Origin: Cognatundibacterium oligocarboniphilum
GTDB taxonomy: Bacteria; Pseudomonadota; Gammaproteobacteria; Burkholderiales; Burkholderiaceae_D
Length of the DNA: 64,000 nucleotides
Assembly: GCF_013377855.1 (NCBI RefSeq)
Contig: NZ_JABXYJ010000002.1
Location: 407,222 to 471,221, forward strand
Direction: 5' to 3'
The notes beneath the pieces are model-generated. The model had not been told where the DNA came from, ran no database searches, and was given only the letters and a program-made list of their open reading frames with translations. Positions 27,566 through 36,169 of the stretch are shown piece after piece (position 1 is the first letter of the stretch; each line of letters opens with the position of its first letter). The position numbers and the translations under genes were made by a program.

Positions 27566-28591
27566 TCAGAAAAAAACCGGTTCGATATCGAGTTGCACAC
27601 CGAATTTCTGCAGCACATCGGCCTGTACGGCCTGCGCCAGCGTCCGCACCTCGGCGCCTGTGGCACCGCCACGGTTCACCAGCACCAGCGCCTGCTTCTC
27701 GTATACGCCGGCCCGTCCCAGACTACGTCCTTTCCAACCGCATTGTTCAATCAGCCAGCCGGCCGCCAGTTTGAACCCTCCGGAAGGCTGGGCATAGCTG
27801 ACCAGCCTCGGGTAGGTTTGCAATAGAACCGCACGCTGCGCTGCGCTGACCACAGGGTTTTTGAAAAAACTGCCAGCATTGCCGATTTCTGCCGGATCGG
27901 GCAATTTGGACTGACGTATCGCGATCACTGCGGTGCTGACTGCTTGCGGTGTCGGCACGATCCCTTGCTGCTGCAATCGGGCTGCCAGATCCGCATAATC
28001 CAGTTTGGGCTGCCATTGCCGGGGTAAGGCAAAGCTCACTTTCAGAATCAGCATACGGTCGCGGTAAGCATGCTTGAATACGCTGTCGCGGTAGGCGAAC
28101 TGACAGTCCGCTTTATCCAGCGTGACGATATTGCCGGTCTCAAAATCAAAGGCCTGCAGGGAATGGAAATAATCCTGCATTTCGGCACCATAGGCGCCGA
28201 TATTCTGTATCGGTGCAGCGCCCACCGTGCCGGGAATCAGCGACAGGTTTTCCAATCCGCCCCAACCATGCGCCAGCGTCCATTGCACAAACGCATGCCA
28301 GTTTTCGCCGGCTGCCGCTTGTACGTAAAAAAAATTGTCGTCTTCCGCCAGCAGCTTCCGGCCTGTCAGGCAGACATGAATCACCAGCGCATCGAGTTGA
28401 TCGGACAGCACCAGATTGCTGCCGCCGCCCAGGATCAGGCGTGGTAAGGCGCTGAGCGCGGCATCCTGCCGCAATGTCTGTAATTGCGCGTTTTCAGTGA
28501 GTATCAGCAGCCAGCGCGCCTGTGCTGCGATGCCGAACGTATTGAGCTTCTGTAGTGAAGCATGGGCAGAGAGAGGAAGATTCGTTGTCAT
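27566..28591 (-). CDS. murB: UDP-N-acetylenolpyruvoylglucosamine reductase
   Basis: A 341-residue FAD enzyme making UDP-MurNAc for peptidoglycan. [13 protein letters not shown] (FAD pyrophosphate loop), [31 protein letters not shown] and the catalytic [10 protein letters not shown] are clear. The arrangement matches the E. coli-type (type I) MurB. The start [13 protein letters not shown] at 28591 is chosen over an in-frame 28666, which would extend into the divergent yajQ promoter; no strong ribosome site is visible. Confidence 0.96.
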   Translation of the reverse strand: MTTNLPLSAHASLQKLNTFGIAAQARWLLILTENAQLQTLRQDAALSALPRLILGGGSNLVLSDQLDALVIHVCLTGRKLLAEDDNFFYVQAAAGENWHAFVQWTLAHGWGGLENLSLIPGTVGAAPIQNIGAYGAEMQDYFHSLQAFDFETGNIVTLDKADCQFAYRDSVFKHAYRDRMLILKVSFALPRQWQPKLDYADLAARLQQQGIVPTPQAVSTAVIAIRQSKLPDPAEIGNAGSFFKNPVVSAAQRAVLLQTYPRLVSYAQPSGGFKLAAGWLIEQCGWKGRSLGRAGVYEKQALVLVNRGGATGAEVRTLAQAVQADVLQKFGVQLDIEPVFF

Positions 28592-28675
28592 AAGCCGCAA
28601 ATTATAACTGCCGCGCCCGGTGGCGGCTGTGCATTTGCTAAAATGGCGTATCTCATTTTTTTGCAAGGAAGTGCC

Positions 28676-29167
28676 ATGCCCTCATTCGACACCGTCTCTG
28701 AAGCGAACATGGAAGAAGTGAAAAATGCCGTGGTTCAGTCCAACAAGGTCATCACCAACCGTTTCGACCTCAAGGGTACCAGCGCCAAAGTCGAACTAAA
28801 AGACAAAGAGCGCGAAATCATTATCTATGGTGACTCAGAATTTCATCTGGAACAGATCATCATCGAGGTAACCCAGACCATGGGAAAACGGAAGGTGGAT
28901 GTACGCTTTCTCGATATGGGCAAGGTTGAAAAAATCGGCGGCGACAAAGTCAAGCAAGTCATCAAAGTCAAAAACGGCATTGAGACTGAAGATGCCAAGA
29001 AAATTGTCAAGGCGATCAAAGAGAGCAAGATGAAGCTGCAGGCCAGCATTCAGGGCGATGCCGTCCGCGTGCAGGGCGCCAAACGCGACGACCTGCAGGC
29101 AGCGATGGTCTTGCTGCGCAAGGAAATCAAGGATCTGCCACTGGAATTTAACAATTTCCGCGACTGA
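28676..29167 (+). CDS. yajQ: YajQ family nucleotide-binding protein (c-di-GMP effector family)
   Basis: A 163-residue protein of two alpha-beta domains: [46 protein letters not shown] and the ending PLEFNNFRD are hallmarks. Homologues in Xanthomonas and Pseudomonas bind c-di-GMP and act with transcription factors; the E. coli protein has been described as RNA/nucleotide-binding. AAGGAAG precedes the ATG. It diverges from murB by 84 bases. Co-occurrence with a PilZ-containing cellulose synthase in the same window is suggestive only. Confidence 0.95.
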   Translation: MPSFDTVSEANMEEVKNAVVQSNKVITNRFDLKGTSAKVELKDKEREIIIYGDSEFHLEQIIIEVTQTMGKRKVDVRFLDMGKVEKIGGDKVKQVIKVKNGIETEDAKKIVKAIKESKMKLQASIQGDAVRVQGAKRDDLQAAMVLLRKEIKDLPLEFNNFRD

Positions 29168-29179
29168 TCCGGCACTGTC

Positions 29180-29830
29180 ATGCACCTGCTATCACGATTG
29201 ACGTCCTGCCTGCTGTTACCGGCTTTTTTTGCTGGTGGTAACGCTGCTGCCACCGATGTCGGGGTGGTCGGTTTGTTTCCCGGTAAGGCGATTCTGGTGG
29301 TCGATGGAGCACCGCCCAGAGCCTATGCCGTCGGCAGCATGATCAGCGAGGATACCAGGCTGGTCGATGCCGACCGCGATGGCGCGACCATCATCACCAA
29401 TGGAAAACGCTACGTACTGGCAATGGGTGAAAGCGCACGCCGTTCAGCGCCTGCTGGCAGCAACAACAATGTAGTGCTGACGGCTGGCGAAGGCGGCCAC
29501 TTCATCGCTCCGGCAATGATCAACGGCGTCAGCATCCGGATGATGGTCGATACCGGCGCCAGTCTGATCGCCCTGCCCGCCAGCGACGCCATCCGCCTCG
29601 GCCTGAATTACAAATCTGGCCGGCCAGGTCGTGCCAACACCGCCGGCGGGATAGTCACCACTTACCTCATCAAGCTCGACACGGTCAAAATCGGCGAGAT
29701 TGAACTGCATCAGGTTGATGCCTCGGTCATTGAAAGCGGGCTCAATATCCCTCTGCTCGGCATGTCTTTCCTGAACCGCATGGAAATGCGCCGTTCAGGA
29801 GATCAGATGACGCTGACGAAACGTTTCTGA
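29180..29830 (+). CDS. Retropepsin-like clan AA aspartic protease (TIGR02281 type)
   Basis: A 216-residue protein with a signal peptide or anchor (about residues 1-24). The active-site motif MVDTGASLIALP is near residue 117 with the following hydrophobic-hydrophobic-Gly LLGMSFLNRMEMR near 195, the layout of single-domain bacterial retropepsins that must dimerise. The preceding 90 residues hold an SH3-like or beta region (PGKAILVVDGAPPR). It starts 12 bases after yajQ, probably in one transcript. Substrates are unknown. Confidence 0.87.
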   Translation: MHLLSRLTSCLLLPAFFAGGNAAATDVGVVGLFPGKAILVVDGAPPRAYAVGSMISEDTRLVDADRDGATIITNGKRYVLAMGESARRSAPAGSNNNVVLTAGEGGHFIAPAMINGVSIRMMVDTGASLIALPASDAIRLGLNYKSGRPGRANTAGGIVTTYLIKLDTVKIGEIELHQVDASVIESGLNIPLLGMSFLNRMEMRRSGDQMTLTKRF

Positions 29831-29863
29831 ATCGTCAGCTTTTTTCTCCGGATCAGCGCAAGC

Positions 29864-30931
29864 TCACGCTGCCTTGGACTGATGCACGCGACGTTGACGG
29901 ACTGCGGCCGCCAGATTTTCCAGCACCTGCACACTGGACTCCCAGTTGATGCAGCCATCGGTAATCGACTGGCCGTACACCAGTTCTTTACCCGGTACCA
30001 GATCCTGACGCCCTGCCACCAGATGCGATTCAATCATCACACCGACAATCCGGGTATCGCCTGCCGCAACCTGCTCGGCGATATTGGCGCAAACCGGAAT
30101 CTGGTTGGCCGGATTTTTTGAACTGTTGGCATGTGAGGCGTCAATCATCAGGCGCGATGCCAGTCCGGCATTGGCAATGTCTTTGCAGGCTGCATCGACG
30201 CTGGCCGCATCATAATTCGGCGTCTTGCCACCACGCAGAATGATATGGCAATCCTCGTTGCCGTTGGTCGAGACAATCGCGGAATGGCCGCCTTTGGTCA
30301 CCGACAGGAAATGGTGCGGCTGGGACGATGCCTTGATCGCATCCACCGCAATTTTGACATTGCCGTCAGTGCCGTTTTTAAATCCCACCGGGCAGGACAG
30401 GCCGGAAGCCAGTTCTCGATGCACCTGAGATTCGGTAGTGCGCGCGCCGATCGCTCCCCAGCTGATCAGGTCGGCAATATACTGAGGGCTGATCACATCA
30501 AGATATTCCGTACCGGCAGGCAGGCCCAGTTCATTGATATTCAACAGCAATTCACGGGCGATGCGCAGTCCGTCATTGATGCGGAAGCTGTTGTCCATAT
30601 ACGGGTCATTGATCAGGCCTTTCCAGCCTACCGTGGTGCGCGGCTTTTCAAAATAGACACGCATCACGATTTCAAGTTCGCCGGCAAAACGCTGACGTTC
30701 TGCCGCCAGACGATGCGCATATTCCATCGCGGCTGTGGTGTCATGGATGGAGCATGGCCCGATGACCACCATCAGACGGTCGTCCTGCCCATGCAGAATG
30801 CGATGCAGCGCTTGACGCGCACTGGCAGCGGTTTCTGAAGCTTTATCGGAGCAGGCAAACTCACGGATCAGATGTGAGGGTGGAACCAGCTCTTTCATTT
30901 CGCGGATGCGTAAATCGTCGGTACGTTGCAT
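29864..30931 (-). CDS. aroG: 3-deoxy-7-phosphoheptulonate synthase, class I
   Basis: A 355-residue enzyme condensing PEP and erythrose 4-phosphate, the first step of aromatic amino acid synthesis. VIGPCSIHD, RVYFEKPRTTVGWKGLINDP, GARTTESQVHRELASGLS, GFKNGTDGN and IDASHANSSKNP are the AroG/AroF/AroH signatures. Which amino acid inhibits it cannot be told from sequence, so the symbol is provisional. CAGGAGAGAAC precedes the ATG. Its promoter carries a pair of direct repeats. Confidence 0.95.
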   Translation of the reverse strand: MQRTDDLRIREMKELVPPSHLIREFACSDKASETAASARQALHRILHGQDDRLMVVIGPCSIHDTTAAMEYAHRLAAERQRFAGELEIVMRVYFEKPRTTVGWKGLINDPYMDNSFRINDGLRIARELLLNINELGLPAGTEYLDVISPQYIADLISWGAIGARTTESQVHRELASGLSCPVGFKNGTDGNVKIAVDAIKASSQPHHFLSVTKGGHSAIVSTNGNEDCHIILRGGKTPNYDAASVDAACKDIANAGLASRLMIDASHANSSKNPANQIPVCANIAEQVAAGDTRIVGVMIESHLVAGRQDLVPGKELVYGQSITDGCINWESSVQVLENLAAAVRQRRVHQSKAA

Positions 30932-30948
30932 GTTCTCTCCTGTGTGGT

Positions 30949-30991
30949 TCAGATGTGAATATTAAATATAAATATCAGATGTAAATATCAA
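30949..30991 (-). promoter_or_regulatory. aroG promoter with two direct repeats (candidate operator)
   Basis: On the minus strand TTGATA (30991-30986), a 17-base spacer and TATTTA (30968-30963) form a plausible sigma-70 promoter. A 14-base direct repeat, TCAGATGTRAATAT as read on the plus strand, lies at 30949-30962 and 30975-30988 with one mismatch and a 26-base period. One copy covers the -35 side and one the transcript start, the usual layout for a repressor. Confidence 0.5.
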
Positions 30992-31053
30992 TAAGGACTC
31001 AATGTTTTTCGCGTATCCGGTGTTCGTGCCCAGCATTTAAAAACTCCGGCTAA

Positions 31054-31083
31054 AAAAAAACCGCCACATCTGGCGGTTTTTTT
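31054..31083. terminator. Intrinsic terminator between the bcs operon and aroG
   Basis: An AAACCGCCA/TGGCGGTTT stem with a CATC loop, flanked by A and T tracts. For the minus strand it ends the cellulose operon about 220 bases after its last gene. Confidence 0.85.
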
Positions 31084-31304
31084 GAATTCTGGTTCAGCTC
31101 TTTTTCTTTGTGCGCTTACCTTCTTCCGACCGCCTGTGGCTTGGAATGGCTAAAATAAAAAAAGAAAAAGAAGTGCGTGAATTTCATAAAAATTGGGTAT
31201 CTACGCTATATCAGTATATTTTATTCAGAAAAAAGGGATAAAGTACGGGGTTCATATTGCATCAAATTTCAGCACTTGGCAAGCCCTGCAGATCAAGATT
31301 TCTT
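31084..31304. other. AT-rich non-coding stretch downstream of the bcs operon
   Basis: No coding frame. It contains a long purine/pyrimidine inverted repeat (CTTTTTCTTT near 31100 and AAAGAAAAAG near 31165, about 50 bases apart). With the aroG promoter and terminator, this completes the 373-base gap between aroG and the TPR gene. Confidence 0.4.
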
Positions 31305-31718
31305 TTATTTTTTCCATAAGGCCGGTGGCTCCGGCGGAATATCTGCCTGCGGATACACATTAATCACCGGCTGTGATGGCTCTTTAAGTTTGATTTGCGG
31401 CGCATAGCGGGCAACCCAGTTGCGCATTTCGGTCAGATTGGCAGCGATATCATTCCGGTTGGGTGCCAGTTTCACGGCCCGTTCCAGCAGATTCAGCGCT
31501 TTTTCATTTTCGCCCTGAGCAGCATATGCAACAGCCTGATTATTCAGCGCCGAAGCGTCAAACGGATTCATTCTGGCCGCCTCGGCAAATTTTTTACTGG
31601 CAGCGCCTGCCTCTCCTTCGGACATCAGCGCCCTGCCTTCGCTCTGCAGATCAGCGGCCCCGACCGCGCCAGAGCCCAACAGGCACAACGTCAGCAGAAA
31701 ATGAGAACATAATTTCAT
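31305..31718 (-). CDS. Small exported TPR protein at the end of the bcs operon
   Basis: A 137-residue protein with a signal peptide (about residues 1-21). Two tetratricopeptide repeats follow: GRALMSEGEAGAASKKFAEAARMNPFD and LNNQAVAYAAQGENEKALNLLERAVKLAP. The tail is proline-rich and ends ALWKK. It begins 3 bases after the bcsC stop, so co-translation is likely. I know of no standard bcs accessory gene that fits it; a periplasmic helper of BcsC or of the polymer path is an inference from position. Confidence 0.8.
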   Translation of the reverse strand: MKLCSHFLLTLCLLGSGAVGAADLQSEGRALMSEGEAGAASKKFAEAARMNPFDASALNNQAVAYAAQGENEKALNLLERAVKLAPNRNDIAANLTEMRNWVARYAPQIKLKEPSQPVINVYPQADIPPEPPALWKK

Positions 31719-31721
31719 GGA

Positions 31722-34700
31722 TTAATTTCCCGAATAATATGGTTTGGGCGTAACGGGCGGGAATGATACCTGCCCTCTTCTCGGCTCGAACGTATAGCGC
31801 AGGTAAACCATGCCGGAAGCATCGGTAAAGTCGCCTGAATTATCCGCAGAAAATTTGCCACCGATGGAGAAATTCGGCGTCAGCAGATATTCCAGCACAC
31901 CGCCAATCTTGTATTGCAAGCCGGTGTGGGTTTGCCCCGGGTAACTGGTCGAAATATTGATAGACGGATTCGCAGCGGCAAACAACTCCAGTTCTGCCTG
32001 ATCGCTGCTGAGGAAAGGGTAATACGGCGTTGCATCTTCGCGGAAATGCTGCACACCGACCGATGCGCCAACCTGATAAGACAACTTACCGTAACGTCCG
32101 GCCACTTCCAGCGGCAGGTTCACTGCGGTATAAGATTGCGGGCTGAAATAGCCGCCATGACCGTAGGTGAAATAACGCAGGTTCTTTTTGAAGAACATGG
32201 AATTAAGTCCCAGTCCGGTCGTGACCAGCATGTCTTTGGTGCGATAAGCACGCCAGTAAACACCGGCACCGGCATCAACCGAGGTATTGCGGACGACGTT
32301 TTTACCAGTCAGTCCGTACACACCGAATCCACCATAGATGCCACCCTCGTCGCCATCATAAGAGGCGTCCAGGCGCAATCCGTTTTTGGTGACGCCGCCC
32401 CAGCTGAGTCCATACAGCGTATCTTTGGCACCGGCATACGACAGATAGCTGTCGGTCACCGAACGGCGCGCCAGTTCAGCACTGAAACTGATGCCGTCTG
32501 TCTGGGTACTCCAGCGCAGCCCTCCGACCACGTTCTGAATCGGGAAACTCATAGGACTGGAACCAGCGTCGAGTTTGAAGCCTGCCAGTTCGTAGCTCAG
32601 GTTCAACGCCACACCTTTGGCAATCTGATCCAGCGCAGCCAGATCAGACAGGCCGCGTCCACGGGCAACTTGTGGAAGCGTGGTTTTTGCGTATTTGGCG
32701 CGTTCGTTAAGAATGGTATTGCGTCCGAATTGTCCTGCCACATTGGTATCATTCAACTGCAGGGTGCCGGCATCGATCATCACCGGAATGATTTTTAGCC
32801 CGAACTGGCCCATTCCGAGAGTAGTGATATGCGCTTCAATCGGGGTTTCGATATCTTTCAACTGCGATAAACCGCTTTGCCCGCTGCGCGCTCTGGCAGT
32901 GGCGCCAATGGTGACTTCGGAGCGGTTCAACGCGTTCAGATCATCAATTTCTTTCATCAATGCCGCCTCTTCCGCACTGACGACCGGATTTGCGGCGGCA
33001 TTGCCTGCTGCCTTTTTACCGCTGGCTGTCGTTGTTGTCAGACTGCGGGTATCTGCCGCCAGCGTCACGCCCCTCTGTGCAACAGGAGCTGCTGCTGACG
33101 CACTCAGTACCTGCGCCACCGTGCCGGTACTATAAGCAGCACCTCCACCGGAAGTCGTCAGCACAGGGTGGCTGGCCGGAGTCTGTGCCGGGATAGGAGT
33201 ACTGCTGCTATTGGTGATAGCCGATGGTAACGATGGGACGACCGGTGCCGCCGATGATGGCGCAATTATCGTAGTCACGGCAGTATTAGCAGGCGCGGCG
33301 GAAGACACCGGGTTGACTGCCGGTTTGCTGATACTGCCGGGTAATGCCGGCAGTACGTGCTGCGGCCCCAGCTGTGGCACTTCTTTGAGCGCCGGGGCAG
33401 GAATACTACGGCTGACAGTATCTGTCTTGCGGGCAGCAAACGGATTCACACTGAAATCATTGGCTGCATTGACCGGAGCGGGCGTTACCAGACGCAGGCC
33501 GTTAGCGCCTGCGCCGGCCAGCGGCCGTTGTGCCTGTTCCAGTGCCAGTGCTTTTTTGAAATATCCCAGTGCAGTGCTGTTATGTCCCTGAGCCCGTGCC
33601 ACATTTCCTGCCAATGCGATGAAACGCGGATTATCCGGCTGAAGACGCATCAGTTTGTCAAGGTAAGTCTGGGCACCGGCAAAATCCTTGATCTGCATCG
33701 CCGCGAAAGTCAGTCCCTGCAAGACTTCCGGATTATCCGGGTCTGTTTCCAGTACTTTGTTATACAGTTCGCGGGCGGCGTCGGTATCGCCCGCCGATGC
33801 GTAAATACGAGCCAGTGCCAGCAACAGCAGGTTATCTTCCGGTGTTTCGATCAGCATCGGCTGAATGTAGGTATAGGCACGGGCATAGTCACCCGCCTCA
33901 CGGAAGCGCTCGCAATAGCGCATCGCCAGCGCTTTCTGCAACTGCTTGAAGGATTTAATTTCGTCTTCTTCCAGCTTCGGCATGGCGGCAACCCGGCGCA
34001 TGACGGCTTCCAGTTCGGCTTCCTGATTCATCTGCATCAGGGTGCTGGCGTATTGCAGCAACAGACTGGCAGACGGCTGCTTGGTATTCTGCACAGCCTG
34101 CCGGATCATGTTGAAACCGCGCTCGGTATCACCCAGTTTGATATACAGCGCGGCGACGGTGCCGACAAATTCAGGATCGCTGCCAGCCGCTGCTTCAATG
34201 CTGTCCAGAATCGACCTGACCTGATCGCTCTGCCCCCGCCGGTTCAGAATATCTATCCGGTCCAGCTGCACCCGTATCCATAACTGCTTTTGCAGCGCAT
34301 ACATTTCCTGTTTGCGCGCGTTGGCCGGTACTCGTTCCAGTGTTGCCAGCCCCTCCCACCAGAGTTGCTGCATCTGGCTTAGCAAGGCACTGACGTACAA
34401 AGCTTCCGAATCCGGTTTTTCCACATTCGTCAGCGCATCCAGCAAAGCCTGCGCCTGCCCTGCCATATTCTGCTTCAGATACAACTTAGCCAGCGACATT
34501 CTGAGCCAGGCGTCTTCCGGCTTGATGAAAATCGCATCTTCCAGGCTGCGCTGTGCGTCGGCGATATCGCCCGCAGCTTCCTGGGTTTTCGCTTTGGCAG
34601 CCAGCGCTTCTGCTTTCATATTCGCCAGAATCGCCAGATGGCGCGGCAGCATATACGGCTCCAGCGCCTCCATGTCCGGCAAGCGCTTTTGCAGCACGTA

Positions 34701-36026
34701 GATACCGATCAGGCCGTCAATAGCACGCAAATTGGTTTTATCTGCATTAAAGACTTTTTTATAGTTTCCCTCTGCGCCCGCCATGTCATTATCGGCCTGC
34801 AGCGCTTCTGCAAGCTGCAAAATACCGGACGGTTCCTTGTCGTTCAACGCGATGGCCTGATGCAGCAAACCAATGCCTTTCGGGCTGTCTGCGTCTTCAA
34901 ATGCCGTTCTGGCTTCTTCGATCAGGGCCCAGTAATGCGCGCCCTCAAAAGCCTGTTTCCAGCTGGCTTTGCCTTTTGCGGGAGAGAGATCCATCGCCTT
35001 TTGCAATAGCTTGTGGGCTTCGACAAATTCCTCTTGTCGCATTTTGACCAGTCCCATGCCACCGTAGCCGACCGGGTCTTTAGGATGGGATTTGATCAGC
35101 GCCTGGAATTCCTTTTCTGCCGTTGGAACATCATTGTCGTCCAGAGCTTTAAAACCTGCCGTCTGCCCCTTGATCAAAGGATTTTCTGGTCTTGGCCTGG
35201 TAACTGTCTTTCTTTCTTCCTTCACATCCGGATTCACAGGACGGTTCAGGCTGGTTAATTTATCCTGGATGGTTTTGTCATCCGGATGTTTTTCCAGATA
35301 ACGCTGAAAATACCGGATATTAGCGGGCTGCGCGCCCATCCAGCTCAGGGCCTGACGCCAGCCTTCATTGGCTTGTTTCGCGATTTCCTGTCGCGAACTC
35401 AGGCGCTCCAACGTAGTAATTCCATCCGTCCGGCTTGCTTCGCGATAGGTCAGCGCCAGCGCATAAGCCAGTGCATAACGTGGATTGTCCGGACTCTCTT
35501 TAGTGAGTTTTTCCAGGCCGCGCTTACCTTCTGCGTAACCGGTCTTGGTGCCGACCAGGACCTGATAATATTCAAACGCGGCATCGCCTCTGAGATTGGC
35601 AGGATCGACCGCCAGCCGATAGGTCTGCGCGGCAGCCTCCGGATCTCCCTGCTGCGCCAGCCGCCTAGCATCATCCAGCGGTGAGGCAGCGCCGCCGGGG
35701 CCACGCCGTATTGCTTCCTCGACGGGTCTCGTCTGCGCTCCGCTGGCACGCATCTCGCGCAACTTCGCCAGATGGATTTTCGCCATTTCGGCATTTCCGC
35801 TGCGCGCTTCGTAGATTCCCAACGCAATCAGTGCATCAATATTCGTTGGCGCCACTTTCAGGACTTTGCTCCAGGCATCGGCTGCATTATCACTGCGGCC
35901 GCGCTGCTCCCAGAAATGCGCCTGATCGATCAACTTCTGCTCCAGGGGGGAATTGGCAAAAGCGGCGCCGCTCTCCGCAAACATCGCAAAAAGCGCCAGC
36001 ACAACCGCTTTTTTCTTTAACTCCAT
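31722..36026 (-). CDS. bcsC: Cellulose synthase outer-membrane channel subunit BcsC
   Basis: A 1434-residue protein. A signal peptide (about 1-25) is followed by a long array of tetratricopeptide repeats (to about residue 830; for example NPEVLQGLTFAAMQIKDFAGAQTYLDKLMRLQPDNPRF), an unusual Ala/Pro/Ser/Thr-rich linker of about 180 residues, and a C-terminal BCSC_C beta-barrel (from about 1070; GGIYGGFGVYGLTGKNV, YFTYGHGGYFSPQSY). It exports the glucan through the outer membrane. The length is more than 250 residues above E. coli BcsC as I recall, mostly through the linker and extra TPRs. A GGGGA ribosome site precedes the ATG; the gap to bcsAB is 143 bases. Confidence 0.94.
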   Translation of the reverse strand: MELKKKAVVLALFAMFAESGAAFANSPLEQKLIDQAHFWEQRGRSDNAADAWSKVLKVAPTNIDALIALGIYEARSGNAEMAKIHLAKLREMRASGAQTRPVEEAIRRGPGGAASPLDDARRLAQQGDPEAAAQTYRLAVDPANLRGDAAFEYYQVLVGTKTGYAEGKRGLEKLTKESPDNPRYALAYALALTYREASRTDGITTLERLSSRQEIAKQANEGWRQALSWMGAQPANIRYFQRYLEKHPDDKTIQDKLTSLNRPVNPDVKEERKTVTRPRPENPLIKGQTAGFKALDDNDVPTAEKEFQALIKSHPKDPVGYGGMGLVKMRQEEFVEAHKLLQKAMDLSPAKGKASWKQAFEGAHYWALIEEARTAFEDADSPKGIGLLHQAIALNDKEPSGILQLAEALQADNDMAGAEGNYKKVFNADKTNLRAIDGLIGIYVLQKRLPDMEALEPYMLPRHLAILANMKAEALAAKAKTQEAAGDIADAQRSLEDAIFIKPEDAWLRMSLAKLYLKQNMAGQAQALLDALTNVEKPDSEALYVSALLSQMQQLWWEGLATLERVPANARKQEMYALQKQLWIRVQLDRIDILNRRGQSDQVRSILDSIEAAAGSDPEFVGTVAALYIKLGDTERGFNMIRQAVQNTKQPSASLLLQYASTLMQMNQEAELEAVMRRVAAMPKLEEDEIKSFKQLQKALAMRYCERFREAGDYARAYTYIQPMLIETPEDNLLLLALARIYASAGDTDAARELYNKVLETDPDNPEVLQGLTFAAMQIKDFAGAQTYLDKLMRLQPDNPRFIALAGNVARAQGHNSTALGYFKKALALEQAQRPLAGAGANGLRLVTPAPVNAANDFSVNPFAARKTDTVSRSIPAPALKEVPQLGPQHVLPALPGSISKPAVNPVSSAAPANTAVTTIIAPSSAAPVVPSLPSAITNSSSTPIPAQTPASHPVLTTSGGGAAYSTGTVAQVLSASAAAPVAQRGVTLAADTRSLTTTTASGKKAAGNAAANPVVSAEEAALMKEIDDLNALNRSEVTIGATARARSGQSGLSQLKDIETPIEAHITTLGMGQFGLKIIPVMIDAGTLQLNDTNVAGQFGRNTILNERAKYAKTTLPQVARGRGLSDLAALDQIAKGVALNLSYELAGFKLDAGSSPMSFPIQNVVGGLRWSTQTDGISFSAELARRSVTDSYLSYAGAKDTLYGLSWGGVTKNGLRLDASYDGDEGGIYGGFGVYGLTGKNVVRNTSVDAGAGVYWRAYRTKDMLVTTGLGLNSMFFKKNLRYFTYGHGGYFSPQSYTAVNLPLEVAGRYGKLSYQVGASVGVQHFREDATPYYPFLSSDQAELELFAAANPSINISTSYPGQTHTGLQYKIGGVLEYLLTPNFSIGGKFSADNSGDFTDASGMVYLRYTFEPRRGQVSFPPVTPKPYYSGN

Positions 36027-36169
36027 TGCTATATCCCCTGTTGAACGCTGTAACGATATGTGTTTTACATGAATAGTCCGTACGCTGCAAAAACAAGGTC
36101 ATATTGACGTGCAGCGACTGGGGCACGGAACCCGTGCACTCTGAACAGCCTTCTCACGGCCACCGGTTT

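Noticed and set aside
31098..31175. A long inverted repeat of purine/pyrimidine tracts as a second terminator
   Set aside because: The arms are simple CTTTTTCTTT/AAAGAAAAAG tracts with a loop of about 50 bases; a true terminator with a GC stem lies next to it.
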